From: Eudromia elegans
Taxonomy: Eukaryota; Chordata; Aves; Tinamiformes; Tinamidae
Direction of reading: 5' to 3'
DNA: 64,000 bases
Assembly: GCA_003342815.1 (NCBI GenBank)
Contig: PTEX01000472.1
Coordinates: 126,989 to 190,988 of the forward strand
Position numbers and translations under genes: made by a program. Under the pieces are notes generated by a model that did no database searches, had not been told where the DNA came from, and saw only the letters and a program-made list of their open reading frames with translations. Shown piece by piece: positions 24,145 to 34,826 of this stretch; position 1 is the stretch's first letter, and the number at the start of each line of letters is the position of its first letter.

Positions 24145-26549
24145 CAAGGACATGGCCTTTTCTGCAAAGGAAAAGCATTTTATCAGAACTAGCCCCTCCT
24201 GTAGGGAGAACTGACCTGCTTTTCTCAAGAAGGCATTTCAATCATATATTAGAATAACAAATACTTGGGAGGTGACCCGAAAAGGAAGACACAGAGGTGG
24301 AACGACTGTAACTAGCAGCTTTAAAACATACAAACAGACTGAAATTACACTAAAATTACCTTTATCAAAACGAGTAGTTCTCTGAGCAGATAGGAACCCT
24401 CCACAAGGTAAGAAGGCCAGGCAGGGATGGTGCCAATGTTTGGACTGCAGTGCCTCACTTGGTGAGGAGCAGCTGATTTGCAGCTTGCCTAGTCCCTGGC
24501 AGGTATAGTTCAGGCCAAGGCAGTGCACCCAAACTCCTAGAAGGCCACACACTGCCACTGATCATCACCTTACACCAGAAATATATCATTCAAGGCACAC
24601 CTGTGTTTTATAACCTGGCTATAATTCTGAGTCCCAAGAGCAGAGGAGGAAGCATTAACTTGCATAAAACTTCAATCACATAGTGTGCCTACTAGAGAAG
24701 GAAAAGGTGAGCAGGCCAGCAAAGCCCAGCTGTTTAACATTGGTTCTGAGTTCAGCAAAAGTATAAGGATTCACTTCCCAAAGACAGGCAGTTTGATTTG
24801 ATCCAAGAAAGAGAGGAAAATGGGAGGGCCCAAATTAGAGAAAGCTATGCAATGAAAGTGAAGGGGTAGGAGGACACAGCTATGTAGAAAGCAAAGGTGA
24901 GGAAAAGTGCGAATGAAGCTGCACAGCACCACAGCAAGGAACTGCTGGAACCACCAGTTTTCCAACCCTCACCTGAGCAGAGCTCTCCTGGCTGCTGTAA
25001 CCAGATGCATGTGTCCAGGAGGATACTCCCAAAGGGGCAGCAGAAGAAAGCACCATTTGTGTCATTATGCCTCCCTTACAGCCCAGTAAACTACAGTAAA
25101 GCTGCAGCAACTAGCTGCGGGTTTATGCTTATACTTGATTTTGCACGACTTCAGTAAAGTTAGTAGACTCATGAGGCTGACCGTGTCCTCTTTGCATGTT
25201 CCTGTTCCACCATTTCAGTGAAGGTTTGTTTTGATAGTCCTGAAAAGGTGTGTTATCTGTCAGTGCCTCACAGCTGTCCCACATCACAGTACATGCGTGG
25301 ATTTAACTCTAGCTGACCACAGTCATGAAGAGGCGGAGTGTTTCTGATGGAATTAAACCTGATCTGAAAGACAATAAAATTTAACCTGATATTTTCAATG
25401 GCTATTTTTAATATCCTCATCAGAAACTAACTATGCATAGTGAGATATATTACTTTCTCCCACATTAATGAAAATGAGCTAGATACTAGCGTCTGTGCAA
25501 ATGCTATTACTTCTGAATACAGGCACTTCACTGTGTTCCTCCAGGGCTTACATACCTTTTTTTAAATGCTGCAAAACCCATGTGTGAACCTTTACCAGCT
25601 GGTCAATCTGAACTTTGAAGAAGGAGTCACAATAAAAATTCCTACTTACAAACACATCAAACATGTTGCAGTGCAGCAATTACAGATTTGCTCATAGAGT
25701 TGCTCTGATCTCTTCTGCTTATGAGGTATGGAAATAGGGTTTTCTGCATAATAAGAACTGGCTTGAGATATAAAACGACTGCAGCAGTCCTTAACTGTTT
25801 TGCAATACTGCCCACACACTAGGGTGGAACACAATGCCTAAAATGTTTGTTAATGCCCTAGAAAAGTTCAGAACTATGAGTAAAACTTTTCGAATAATCA
25901 CCCAGCAAGAAAAGGACTACTTTCAAGCTTGGAGCATAATGCTCCACTCTGTCTGGGCAGAGCTAGACACAGAATAATACTCTATCAATTCAGAGGAGTT
26001 TAACCATACACTGGGTGGGTTTTCTGGGAAAACAAAGAGTTTAGAAATATCTAATTAAATTTACAGCAGTGGAAGTGTGAAGTAATTCTGTTTACATAGC
26101 AACTGCAGCTGTGTACCCTGTAGCTTATACAGGAAACTAATTCTGAAAAATGGCCAGTCACACATGACATCTTTCCCCTTTCCATTAATTTATAGATGTA
26201 TGATGCTGTCACAGCAACTCCCTTTGCCTTGCAATACTTCCAACTTCTAGGTGTATTAGCACCTTCCACAACACCTTTGTGTGCTTTCCAATCATATATA
26301 CAGCCAAAGCAATTATCACAGGAGCTGTACTGAGTAAGAACTTTTTTATGCAGCTGATGATCACCTTTTGAGGTGAGATCAGATCCAGGGAGACCTTAGC
26401 TTTGGTTCTACTTTCTTGAGAAAGTACACTTGTTGCCAGCCCCGTGGCACACAAATGTTCAACTCGGTGAATCAATGCCTGAACTGAGGGCAGTGGCCCT
26501 CATTTAAGCAAGCCTGGAAAAACAAGCCACATTTCAATTTGCCATAGAG

Positions 26550-26555
26550 TTTATT
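26550..26555 (-). terminator. Candidate poly(A) signal for IL4R
   Basis: TTTATT on plus is AATAAA on minus, 36 bases after the IL4R stop. A GU-rich stretch (TGTGGCTTGTTTTT) follows it in the transcript direction, as expected downstream of cleavage. A 3' UTR this short is unusual, so a distal site may also be used. Confidence 0.35.
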
Positions 26556-26591
26556 CCAAAGGCTGGTTTGGTTCAGCCTTGGTGAGAGTGG

Positions 26592-28716
26592 TTATGTTAC
26601 CTTCATGTAATTATTCTCCTGAGCAAAGACTTGTAAAAGTTTCATGTTTTTCTCATTCTTTTTGTTTTTTTTCTTCAATAGTTCTGCTGCGTTTTTTTTA
26701 ATTAGAGGAGTCAGTTTGGATCCCTCATTGGGAACGGTACAAGAATAAAAAGCACAGGAACTACCCACAGAAAGAGGTGGTAAAACCTTGTCTATGACTA
26801 GCAGTTCCAGGGAATCTGCAGTTTTTCTTTTTAAGCTTTGCACTCTGCTGTCCAGTGACTCTTCTTTTAAGTTAGCAGCTGAGCCCCATCTTCTGATTGC
26901 CACATGCTGTATCACCTCTTTATTTTCCCCTGGACTTCCAGGTTTCTTCAAAAGGGTATGTGTGTGGCACTGGAAGTCAGCATTTAGGCTGTTACTGTTG
27001 CTCTCTTGCATTCCTTTACCAGTGCAGTCAAAACTGTCAGGTCTTGCCCCCTTTATAGTTTTTTCTCTTCTTTTAAAATCTTGAGACTTCAGCTCTAAGA
27101 AATGCAAAAGTTCTAAGACTCTGACGGTATTTTCATCTTTGTTGTCATTGGACACCTCATTAGAGTTGATAATCCAAATCCTATTATCATTGTTCTGCGA
27201 CACTTTCTCACTAGTGGCTAAACTTCGGACAACGCTACTATCAAAGTCCTGTAAAATCAAATACACATGATTGTCTGTCTTCTGGTCAGGTTCACAGATA
27301 CTGATATCTGGAGGTGCTTCTCTGAGGTTGTTGTACAGAATATTAAAAAAAGGTTCATATTGTGACTTACAGGTAACCTCACTGTCATTGTCAAAGTATG
27401 TACCACTGTATGCAACTGCAGTATCAAAAGACTGATAACTAGATCGTTGATGTCCAATAGGGCAAGAAGTTATATCTGCTTTATTCTGAGCATTTTGGTA
27501 TGTTATCTGTTTATGTATTTCCTCCTCTGGTAGCAAAGCTGAAACTCTGTCAATTGCATGTGTGGAGAGAAATGGAAAATCAGTATGATGTGAATAGGTG
27601 TTTTGAAAATCAAGCTCCATGCAGGGAGATCTGTAGCTGGCACAATATCTCTGATCACTACAGGGTTGATAAATTTCATCTCTGCAGCAAATTTTTTGAT
27701 TCTCTGAAAACTGTGTCAAAGGCAGCAAAGAACACACACTTTCAGAACACGGAGTAAGATTACTGCTAGCCATAGACTGAGACAGAAGAGTATCAAAGCT
27801 TTTGTATGCAGAATTATCAGTGCTCACGGATGGAGACATGAGGGTGTCAAAGCTCTTGTATACAGTGCTACTAGGTTCTGTGGATGCAGACACAAGGGTG
27901 TCAAAGCTCTTGTATGCAGAGCTGCAGGGCCCCATGGACACAGGTACAAGGATGTCAAAGCTCTTGTGTGTGGAGCTGATTATCCTATCTTTCATGATAT
28001 CAAAGGCTGGTCTATCTGGTGATTCCTGAATGAGGACAGACAAGTCATGCTGCATTTCAGAACTGCATGAAAAAAGACTTTTGTCAAGCATATCTAGAGA
28101 ATCTCTTGCCTCCACAGTAGCAGAATTGGTGTTGGAGCTTTGATAGCCAGATTCAAAGGATTCTTCTGATTGTGACCACTTCTTGCTGGCTGTACTGCAA
28201 CTGTAGTCACTTTGTGAGGCTTCAGAGAAAAGAGAGTCTGTGTGAAAAATACCACATAGTTGCTGATGCAGGTCTGCATTTGCTTTTGAATTTTGCTGTA
28301 ATGGGTTTTCTGACTCAAGTCTCTCAAAGATTTTATTCTCATCTGTGATGACGTCTGCATCTTTGTCTTGCATATTGTTTTCATCTGCCAGGAGCTTAAT
28401 GAACATATTAGCTAGTGTATCGTTATGTTCGATGTGTTCCCCGAAAGGACTTGCACTGCCCTCACAAGGCTCAAGCATAGTGACCTGGTTACAAGTTTCT
28501 TCCTGACTCTCTGCCTCAACACCTGATGAACATTCACATATTTCAAGACACTTTTCAACCAGAATTGTTTCAGGGGTTAAAACTGAACCACAACCTTTTG
28601 GGAACCAGTCACCAGACTTGCTGTGGCAACTGCAAGGTTTCTCAATGTTTGTTATGTTATCTTCTTCCTTGAAGCTTTGGCCTGACAAGCTTTGAGCCAG
28701 ACAGTTACTGCAACTT
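26592..28716 (-). CDS. IL4R: IL4R last coding exon: long cytoplasmic tail
   Basis: The exon begins SCSNCLAQSLSG after the acceptor CCCAAAACAG and ends NYMKVT with TAA at 26592-26594, giving about 707 residues. It holds the four-unit YKSFD array, then SYQSFDT and QYEPFFNIL, then FYSCTV in the region where the mammalian protein carries an ITIM-like tyrosine. A lysine-rich stretch (LLKKKNKKNEKNMK) comes just before the end. Bases 28717-28757 of the open frame are intron. Confidence 0.95.
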
Positions 28717-31700
28717 CTGTTTTGGGGAATAAAAATAAAAGTACAGTTAATGTTCATGTAGTAAAAAAGTATCTTGTGCTATTAAGCAGAGGTTTTTTTC
28801 CCCTCTTTATCTTACTTACATATGATTTTCCATATGACTCTGCTTTAAGTCGTGGAAAGGGAACTTAATTTCATCAATGTGGCAAAAAACTGAAAACTGT
28901 TAAAGACAGAGAGAAGATTTAGGCATTTTATTTAGTATCCCCTACAATAGCCAGTCAATAGCCGTTTCTATATATTCATTTTTTAACAAAGAAAAGCCAT
29001 CTTTTGCAAAAGCCTTAAATTACCTTGATATTTTTTACAACCAAATGGCTCTTGGCTGGATTTGGAATTTGATCCCACCATTCCTTCTTCACTCTGTAAG
29101 GCAAGAAAGAAAACTGTTTGCTTTGACTGCTTTTTCACTTGATCTCTATATATTTCCTTCCTCTCCTCTGTTTCTCCTAGCTGTCTGCATTTCAGGAGGT
29201 ACTTCTTCTGTGCATCTCCAAATGTTACTTTCATTAAACTAGTATAAATATGTTTATATATTTGGTGGTAGCTATGCTCTGCAATCACAGGCACATGTTC
29301 TTCTAATCTTGTATGAAAAGATGAGTGAAATAGATAGGATCACACTTTCATATACTAGCACTGAAAAAATGAAAAGAAATACAGGCATTTAACCATCATT
29401 TACTTAGATTCCTGCAATGATTGGGCTACTCAAGTGACAGATAACAGTAACTGTAGTTTGGTTTGGATGCCATTACAAGCCCATTTTAATAAAATTGACA
29501 GAGAATATTCAATTATTGTTTCAGAAAAAGGCTGAGTGCAACTGATTCGTGTTTATAAAAATATTGCTTGTAAAGTCTGAGATAAAGGTGCTAAAGAGAA
29601 ACAAACTATTAGGTTTCTATACTACATTCAACCAGTCTACATCAATACTGGCATCTGTATGAACTGCTACTCTGTAAAATTTTGAACAGTGTAATACATA
29701 CTTGGTAAAACTGAAATAACAAATCACAGCTACTGCCATTATCAGTACGCAGGATACAGGAACAACCATCTGCAGGACGTCTTCAGTTGTTACTTGGTAA
29801 TCTATTAAATAAACATATACATTTGTAGGTATATGTGTACCATGAATACTATATCTGTTTTTTTTCTTTTCACCTTAAGGCTAGACATAAAATAAAGACA
29901 AACATCAAAATACACATCTGTCAGTGGCAATGATGTGCAGTGTGTCTAAAAGACCAGTACGAGGACTACACTTGATTACTGTGCATGAATTAGGAGCTGG
30001 GAGGACCTAGCTGTGTCCTGAAGCCATTTGCCAGCTATCAGACACACAGCCATGCTCCTCATCCTCACTGTTAGTCTTCAGAGACTTTTCTAAAGCCTCA
30101 GCTCTTTCACAAATATAGGTATTGCTCAACTTCAAGATTAAATCTTATAGGCATTTTATACTCATTTGCAATTACGTCAACATTGCCCATAGTTAAACTA
30201 GCTCTTCTCCTTTCCAGGTGTCTACTTCCTGAAATACTTATAGAGAACAAATACATCCTCATTCAGTCTTTTCTTTTTTTTAATATCTCCACAATGCTTA
30301 ACCATCCAAGGTCCCTTCCTCAGTTTTTCCAGGAACTGTATTTTTGCATTTAGTCTCCTTTACAGACGGGTTCAGAATAGATTCAATGTGATGATGATAC
30401 GGATTATATCCTCCAAATTACAGATTCCATTACTCTCTTCTGGGAAACAAGAGGTAGCGGGGCATGCAAAATGTGGCTTATAAAAGTTTACTATCCTTTT
30501 ACCAAGCCATTATTTGTAACAACACTTACCATAATGAAATTCAATTGCCTCACTCCAGTCACTCCAGTAGGCTGGGTAGTCTGTATAGTTACACCGTATG
30601 CTTACAATGTAATCATAACCTTTCCTCAAAGAGCTTGCAATAATTTCAAAACTTTTTGTCCGATAATTAATTGATTTTCTAGAAACCTGAAAAGAAAGTG
30701 AAAAAGTTCATTCTGATAATTTTAGGAGATGAAGGGTTGATGGCAGCAACTAGATACTAGTACCCTTATGTGCTTTAATAGCCTTTCTCAAATGAGCAGA
30801 TGAATGACTGTATATACGATCTGCTGTGATAAGGTGTTTTGCTGTCATTAGTGGGTAACATTTGTGATACACCATTACGCACATTCTTCCCCTTTCAACA
30901 GAGCCTGGCCTTAAAGTGCTGTAGCACTCTGGATGGTGCCTAAAATGTCTCAAGGCACCACATCATGGGGTGTTTCAAGCTCCCTCACGTCCAGCCAAAG
31001 TCCACTGACAGAAATGTTGTATTTTGAATCTTTGCCCAGCCTACTGAGAGCTGCAGGCCAGTCAAGAGAGTAAAGTGACTCGTGGCAAGGATGTGCTCAG
31101 TTAGAACTGCCCTTGTTGGCCCTAACACTATTAATAACAAAATTATTACAAAGTTCTTCAAGATTTTTCATAGCATTTTTAATACCTGAAAGCTACAGAG
31201 ATGGAGAATAAAGAGACTATCTCTTACCTCTGTGGGGTCCTGCTTGCTCCAATATTTTACTTCATAGATCACTGGCTGTCCAGAGAGCATGGATGAAAGG
31301 GAATAGCTCTCTTCCCAGCTCAGATTGTAATTACCATTTTCAGCTTTCTCAATGGCAAGATTTTTGGGGGCCCTTGGCTTAACTGTATATTAAAAAATAC
31401 AATTAAGAGCATTGAAGTGGGAAAGTACTGATGAAGAGAAGCGGAGGGACAAATGTTCACCAGAGACCAGGGTCTTATCACAGTCAATGCACTTAGCCCT
31501 TTTTACTATGCTGTAGTACAAGGATATAAAGGACAAAATAGAGCAACTACAAGATGTTCATTAACAAACATTGGGTCTTCCAGATAGCTGAAAAATTTCA
31601 TGTTCTACTTTATAGTATACTGAATGCAGCTTCCAAAGTGGAAAAATGGGGTAATTCTGTGCCCTCAGAGTAGCATGTTGTGCCTTGGGGTAGACATGGA

Positions 31701-33474
31701 GCTTCTGACAACTTCTCAGATAGATTATTCCAGATAACTGTCTCTTCAACATTGATGCAGATTCCTGCTTATTCTGCTGATGATCAGAAGCAACCTCAAG
31801 TGTTCTGAAATGAACCAGATCACTGGTTCAGATGAATGCCTGCCTAAGACACTTGAATTATTTTTCTCAAGTGTTTGAGGTGACACGTTGCTCTAAACAA
31901 GCTAAGAGCTTGTAAAGACAAATACAAACTAAATCTATGCTTTGTTCTGAGAAAGTAAAGATTCCTAAACTTTTTATCATTGGTTGTTATAATCCAGTAC
32001 TACTTATCACGAAAATCATCAGAGGGATGCTTCAACTAGCATAAAAAATGTGACGATGATAAAGATAGCAGTAAATTGCAGCAGGGGTAGTCTAATTTCT
32101 TCCCAGAGACTAGAAGAGGAGTAACACCTTCCTTGGGTACCTCGACATCTCCTACAGCCACAAGCAAAATGCACTAAAGATATGGCTAAGCCCTCAAACT
32201 TGTGATTACTGGAAGCTGAGAGGGTATAGCTAGAGGAAGAATCACTCTTCTTGCCCTATTTCTTATTCTTTCCTTAAGAATCTGCTCCAGAATCATCAGG
32301 TTGCTAAGCCAAATTAACCTTTGGTTTGAGCTAGCAGAGCATTTTATTTTTTTAAAATTTCCAGTACGGAAAAATTCTTCAGATATCATTAATAAGTCAT
32401 CTAGGACTGAAAGACTGTAAGCAGAAGATATCCTGGTGACAAAGTAAATAGTTTCTTACCAACCAAGGCTGGTGTAACGCTGTAATTTCCTGTATTAGTC
32501 CCATTGAACTGCAGAGTTAGAATGTAGGTGAGGCCCAATACAAAAAAAGCAGGATATATTGTGCAAGTGCATGTGGAACTCTCTTTCCCATTCTCGGGGA
32601 TGCAAACATTACTTCTGAAAAACAGACAAAATGTGTCATATTTATATACTGTTACACATTCTGTTCTTCTAAACGTGCAATCAAGGTTCCCAGTGTGTAG
32701 AGCTAATACAACCCGAAATAAAAATACTTAGTTCCTAGAAATACTTAGCCAAATCTACACAGAACAGAATTACCATCTAAACCCTTAATTATCCCATCCA
32801 TTCCCAAAGACTCCTCAGCTATCTGTATTAGCTACTAGGGAAAAAACTAATGGAAAAACTAAGGATTTATCCCAAGAAGAAGAAGAGTTAACACCAAAAG
32901 CATCTTTTGTCATACTTCAGCCTCTGAAAGAGCAGATTAATATCTTTTTAGTATGGAAATAGTTTTACTACCTTGTACAAAGACAAAAAAACAAGGTTAC
33001 TTGGACGTCTCTGTGAAGAAATCATAGAGAAAGAAAGGGAGGAGACCAGATGCATCTTTTACACAAGCTACATACAGGTAAATCAGGTAAGTTTCTCCTG
33101 AAGAAAGTAAAAATTCTCCTGAAATGAAGGTTAGGTAAGCTTGTATGAGATCTAGCACTCCTACAAGTAATACTTGATTGCTCCTTTGTACTAAGAGTGT
33201 AAAAAGAGGCCTCCAGAAGAGTTCCTCTTTGCCTCAAGCTCCTGTGGCAGTGGGAGGAAATGAAAGCTGCTAATGACTATGGCATATTTCGATGTCCAAC
33301 AAGGATAACTGAATGTTTTACTAAACACTTACTGCTGAGATAAAATTCCAACCCTGTAACAGAGCAGGAATTCTTTGGAGCAGTTTGTCTGTGCAGGTAC
33401 CTTCCAGTGACAAACCAGTTTTTCAGCATAGTCAGTGAAGCATGCAAAGTCCTGCACATTTCCTGTAGCCATAA
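26592..33474 (-). CDS. IL4R: Interleukin-4 receptor alpha chain, eight exons after the signal peptide
   Basis: Receptor subunit for IL-4 and, paired with IL13RA1, for IL-13. It binds JAK1 and activates STAT6 at the plasma membrane. Coding exons in order are 33474-33333, 32614-32460, 31382-31228, 30686-30530, 29801-29702, 29093-29024, 28896-28820 and 28716-26592. All splice borders are AG/GT and phases join. The product is 992 residues plus a leader, longer than the 825-residue human protein, mainly because of a tail of about 755 residues. Seen in order: domain 1 with TNCSKEFLLCYRV, hinge VKPRAPKNLA, WSDWS box, transmembrane helix, Box1 WWDQIPNPAK, an acidic and serine-rich tail, four YKSFD-type units plus two related motifs, and the C terminus NYMKVT, close to the mammalian YMRVS end. 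The WWDQIPNPA and PRAP blocks identify IL4R rather than a paralogue. The leader exon was not located. Confidence 0.95.
27785..27975 (-). repeat. IL4R: Four 54-bp tandem units encoding YKSFD motifs in the IL4R tail
   Basis: Codons for the tyrosine position fall at 27966-27968 (CAC, His), 27912-27914, 27858-27860 and 27804-27806, each exactly 54 bp apart. The peptide units read HKSFDILV, YKSFDTLV, YKSFDTLM and YKSFDTLL, with serine-rich spacers between. These resemble the GYKxF STAT6-docking sites of mammalian IL4R. Nucleotide similarity between units shows they arose by in-frame tandem duplication. Confidence 0.93.
28820..28896 (-). CDS. IL4R: IL4R exon: short juxtamembrane exon
   Basis: It encodes FSVFCHIDEIKFPFHDLKQS and HMENH between Box1 and the long tail. 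The 77-bp length leaves two bases that join the single leading base of the last exon. Acceptor TTAACAG, donor TAT/GTAAGT. Confidence 0.88.
29024..29093 (-). CDS. IL4R: IL4R exon: Box1
   Basis: It encodes VKKEWWDQIPNPAKSHLVVK. WWDQIPNPA is essentially identical to the mammalian Box1 that binds JAK1, the strongest single identifier of this gene. Confidence 0.97.
29702..29801 (-). CDS. IL4R: IL4R exon: transmembrane segment
   Basis: After DYQVTTEDVLQ it encodes the helix MVVPVSCVLIMAVAVICYF and ends SFTK at the membrane. The donor is CAA/GTATGT. Confidence 0.92.
30530..30686 (-). CDS. IL4R: IL4R exon: second half of domain 2 with WSXWS
   Basis: It encodes VSRKSINYRTKSFEIIASSL, YIVSIRCNYTDYPAYWSDWS and EAIEFHY. 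The WSDWS codons lie at 30552-30566. The exon starts in phase 0 and leaves one base at the end. Confidence 0.95.
31228..31382 (-). CDS. IL4R: IL4R exon: hinge and first half of domain 2
   Basis: It encodes VKPRAPKNLAIEKAENGNYN, LSWEESY and VIYEVKYWSKQDPTE. VKPRAP is the characteristic IL4R hinge. Two leading bases complete the previous codon. Confidence 0.95.
32460..32614 (-). CDS. IL4R: IL4R exon: second half of domain 1
   Basis: It encodes SNVCIPENGKESSTCTC, YILTLQFNGTNTGNYSV and PALV. CIPEN matches the mammalian receptor. N-glycosylation sites are NGT and NYS. Confidence 0.92.
33333..33474 (-). CDS. IL4R: IL4R exon: first half of domain 1
   Basis: It encodes NVQDFACFTDYAEKLVCHW, then VPAQTNCSKEFLLCYRVG, the IL-4-binding domain. 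I take the acceptor CTCTCTCCCCAG at 33475; a second AG 12 bp downstream (exon start 33462) keeps the same phase. Upstream in frame there is a hydrophobic stretch but no ATG before a TGA, so the true start lies in an earlier exon. Confidence 0.85.
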
Positions 33475-34249
33475 CTGGGGAGAGAGAGCACACAGTAAGA
33501 ACCAGGAGAATCAAAAGATTTTGGTAGACAAAATGAAGCACTCAATTTCTTTCTGAATGATAGCATCATATTTAGTTCCCTCTTGTCCTGTACTGTCCAT
33601 TTTTGAAAAACAACCAAAACAAGAAAAAAAAACAAAAATAAAAACCCAAGAAAACCCAGAAAAGCAAGTTAAAGATTCTTTAAAACTTCTGCAATATTAT
33701 AACAGTCACATGGCTCACTTTTTTTTTTATAAGAACTATTTGTTACTGTTGCTTATATTTGTATTGCTATTTATATTTTTACTGTTCATTTTTATTTTTT
33801 CACCTGAAAATGCACTTTTTAAAAGAACTACTAAATATTAAGCCCTTTAAAGATGGACTTCACCATTTTTTCAGTGTGTTAATGATCTTATGCTTTCAAG
33901 ACCTCTTGAAATATATGAAGCTCTTCCTGCTGTGCTGTTATGATAACTTGCAACTTTATCTTGCCTTTTACTGTCCTTATGTCTTTCCTGAATTGTAAGC
34001 TATTCCTTGTATTCTTTTCTTGTGATTTTTTTTTTCCTTTTCTATCTCTGGAATGATATTTTTTGAAATCTCAGATATTTACAAATTTCCTTTTGAAAAC
34101 ACACGTGGTATAAAGTTTGCTTTCAGTTCATGTAGTTTAAAAAGAGAACTGAAATAATAGACTTTTTTCATCCTCAGCAAGAATAACGTGATGAAGAAAC
34201 TTGAAGTGTGGTAACATGTGAAAGTAAGACTTGATAAGATAATTCACAG

Positions 34250-34826
34250 AAAATCTGGAACCATCTCCAGCAGGTTGAGGGAGGTGATTCTGCCCCTCTA
34301 CTCAGCCCTGGTGAGGCCACACCTCGAGTACTGTGCACAGTTCTGGGCTCCACAGTGCAGGAGGGACGTGGAGCTGCTAGAGAGAGTCCAGCGCAGGGCC
34401 ACAAAGATGATTAGGGGCCTGGAACATCCGCCCTATGAGCAAAGGCTGAGAGAGCTGGGCCTCTTCAGCCTGCAGAAGAGAAGACTGAGAGGGGACCTGA
34501 TTAATGTATATAAATATCTCAGGAAAGGGAGTGAGGAGGAGGGGGCTGGCCTCTTCTCAGGGGTGGTCAGTGACAGAGGCCACAAATTGAGGCACCAAAA
34601 GTTCCACAGGAACTTGAGAAAGAATTTCTTAACAGTGAGGGTGACAGAGCACTGGAACAGGCTGCCCAGAGAGGTGGTAGAGTCTCCTTCTCTGGAGATC
34701 TTCCAAACCTGCCTGGACATTACCCTGTGCCACATGCTCTAGGAGACCCTGCGTGTGCAGGGGGGTTGGACTAGATGACCTCTACAGGTCCCTTCCAACC
34801 CTAGCCATTCTATGATTCTATGATCT
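34250..34826 (+). mobile_element. CR1 LINE 3' end with reverse transcriptase C-terminus
   Basis: The frame 34218-34742 encodes [50 protein letters not shown] and [14 protein letters not shown], the conserved end of CR1 ORF2. The 3' end has GGTTGGACTAGATGACCTCT, CCCTTCCAACCCTAGCCATT and the tandem octamer ATTCTATG. The element is 5' truncated, as usual, but its open frame is intact over 170 codons, so it is fairly young. Confidence 0.95.

Larger units (their letters stand above)
13068..26549. other. Region between the first mapped IL21R exon and the IL4R 3' end
   Basis: About 13.5 kb that must hold the IL21R leader exon, promoter and first intron, none of which I can place with confidence. 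Open frames are numerous because parts are GC-rich, especially 16-22.3 kb, but none shows a known domain. Notable elements are two hairpins (15885, 16662), an 18-bp minisatellite in CpG-rich DNA near 20.74 kb and a 23-base A run at 24122. Confidence 0.5.

Noticed and set aside
28717..28757. Start of the 721-codon IL4R frame at 28757
   Set aside because: This part is intron before the CCCAAAACAG acceptor; the upstream exon joins at 28716 in phase.
34218..34742. 174-codon frame as a host gene
   Set aside because: It is the reverse transcriptase end of a CR1 LINE, not a host gene.
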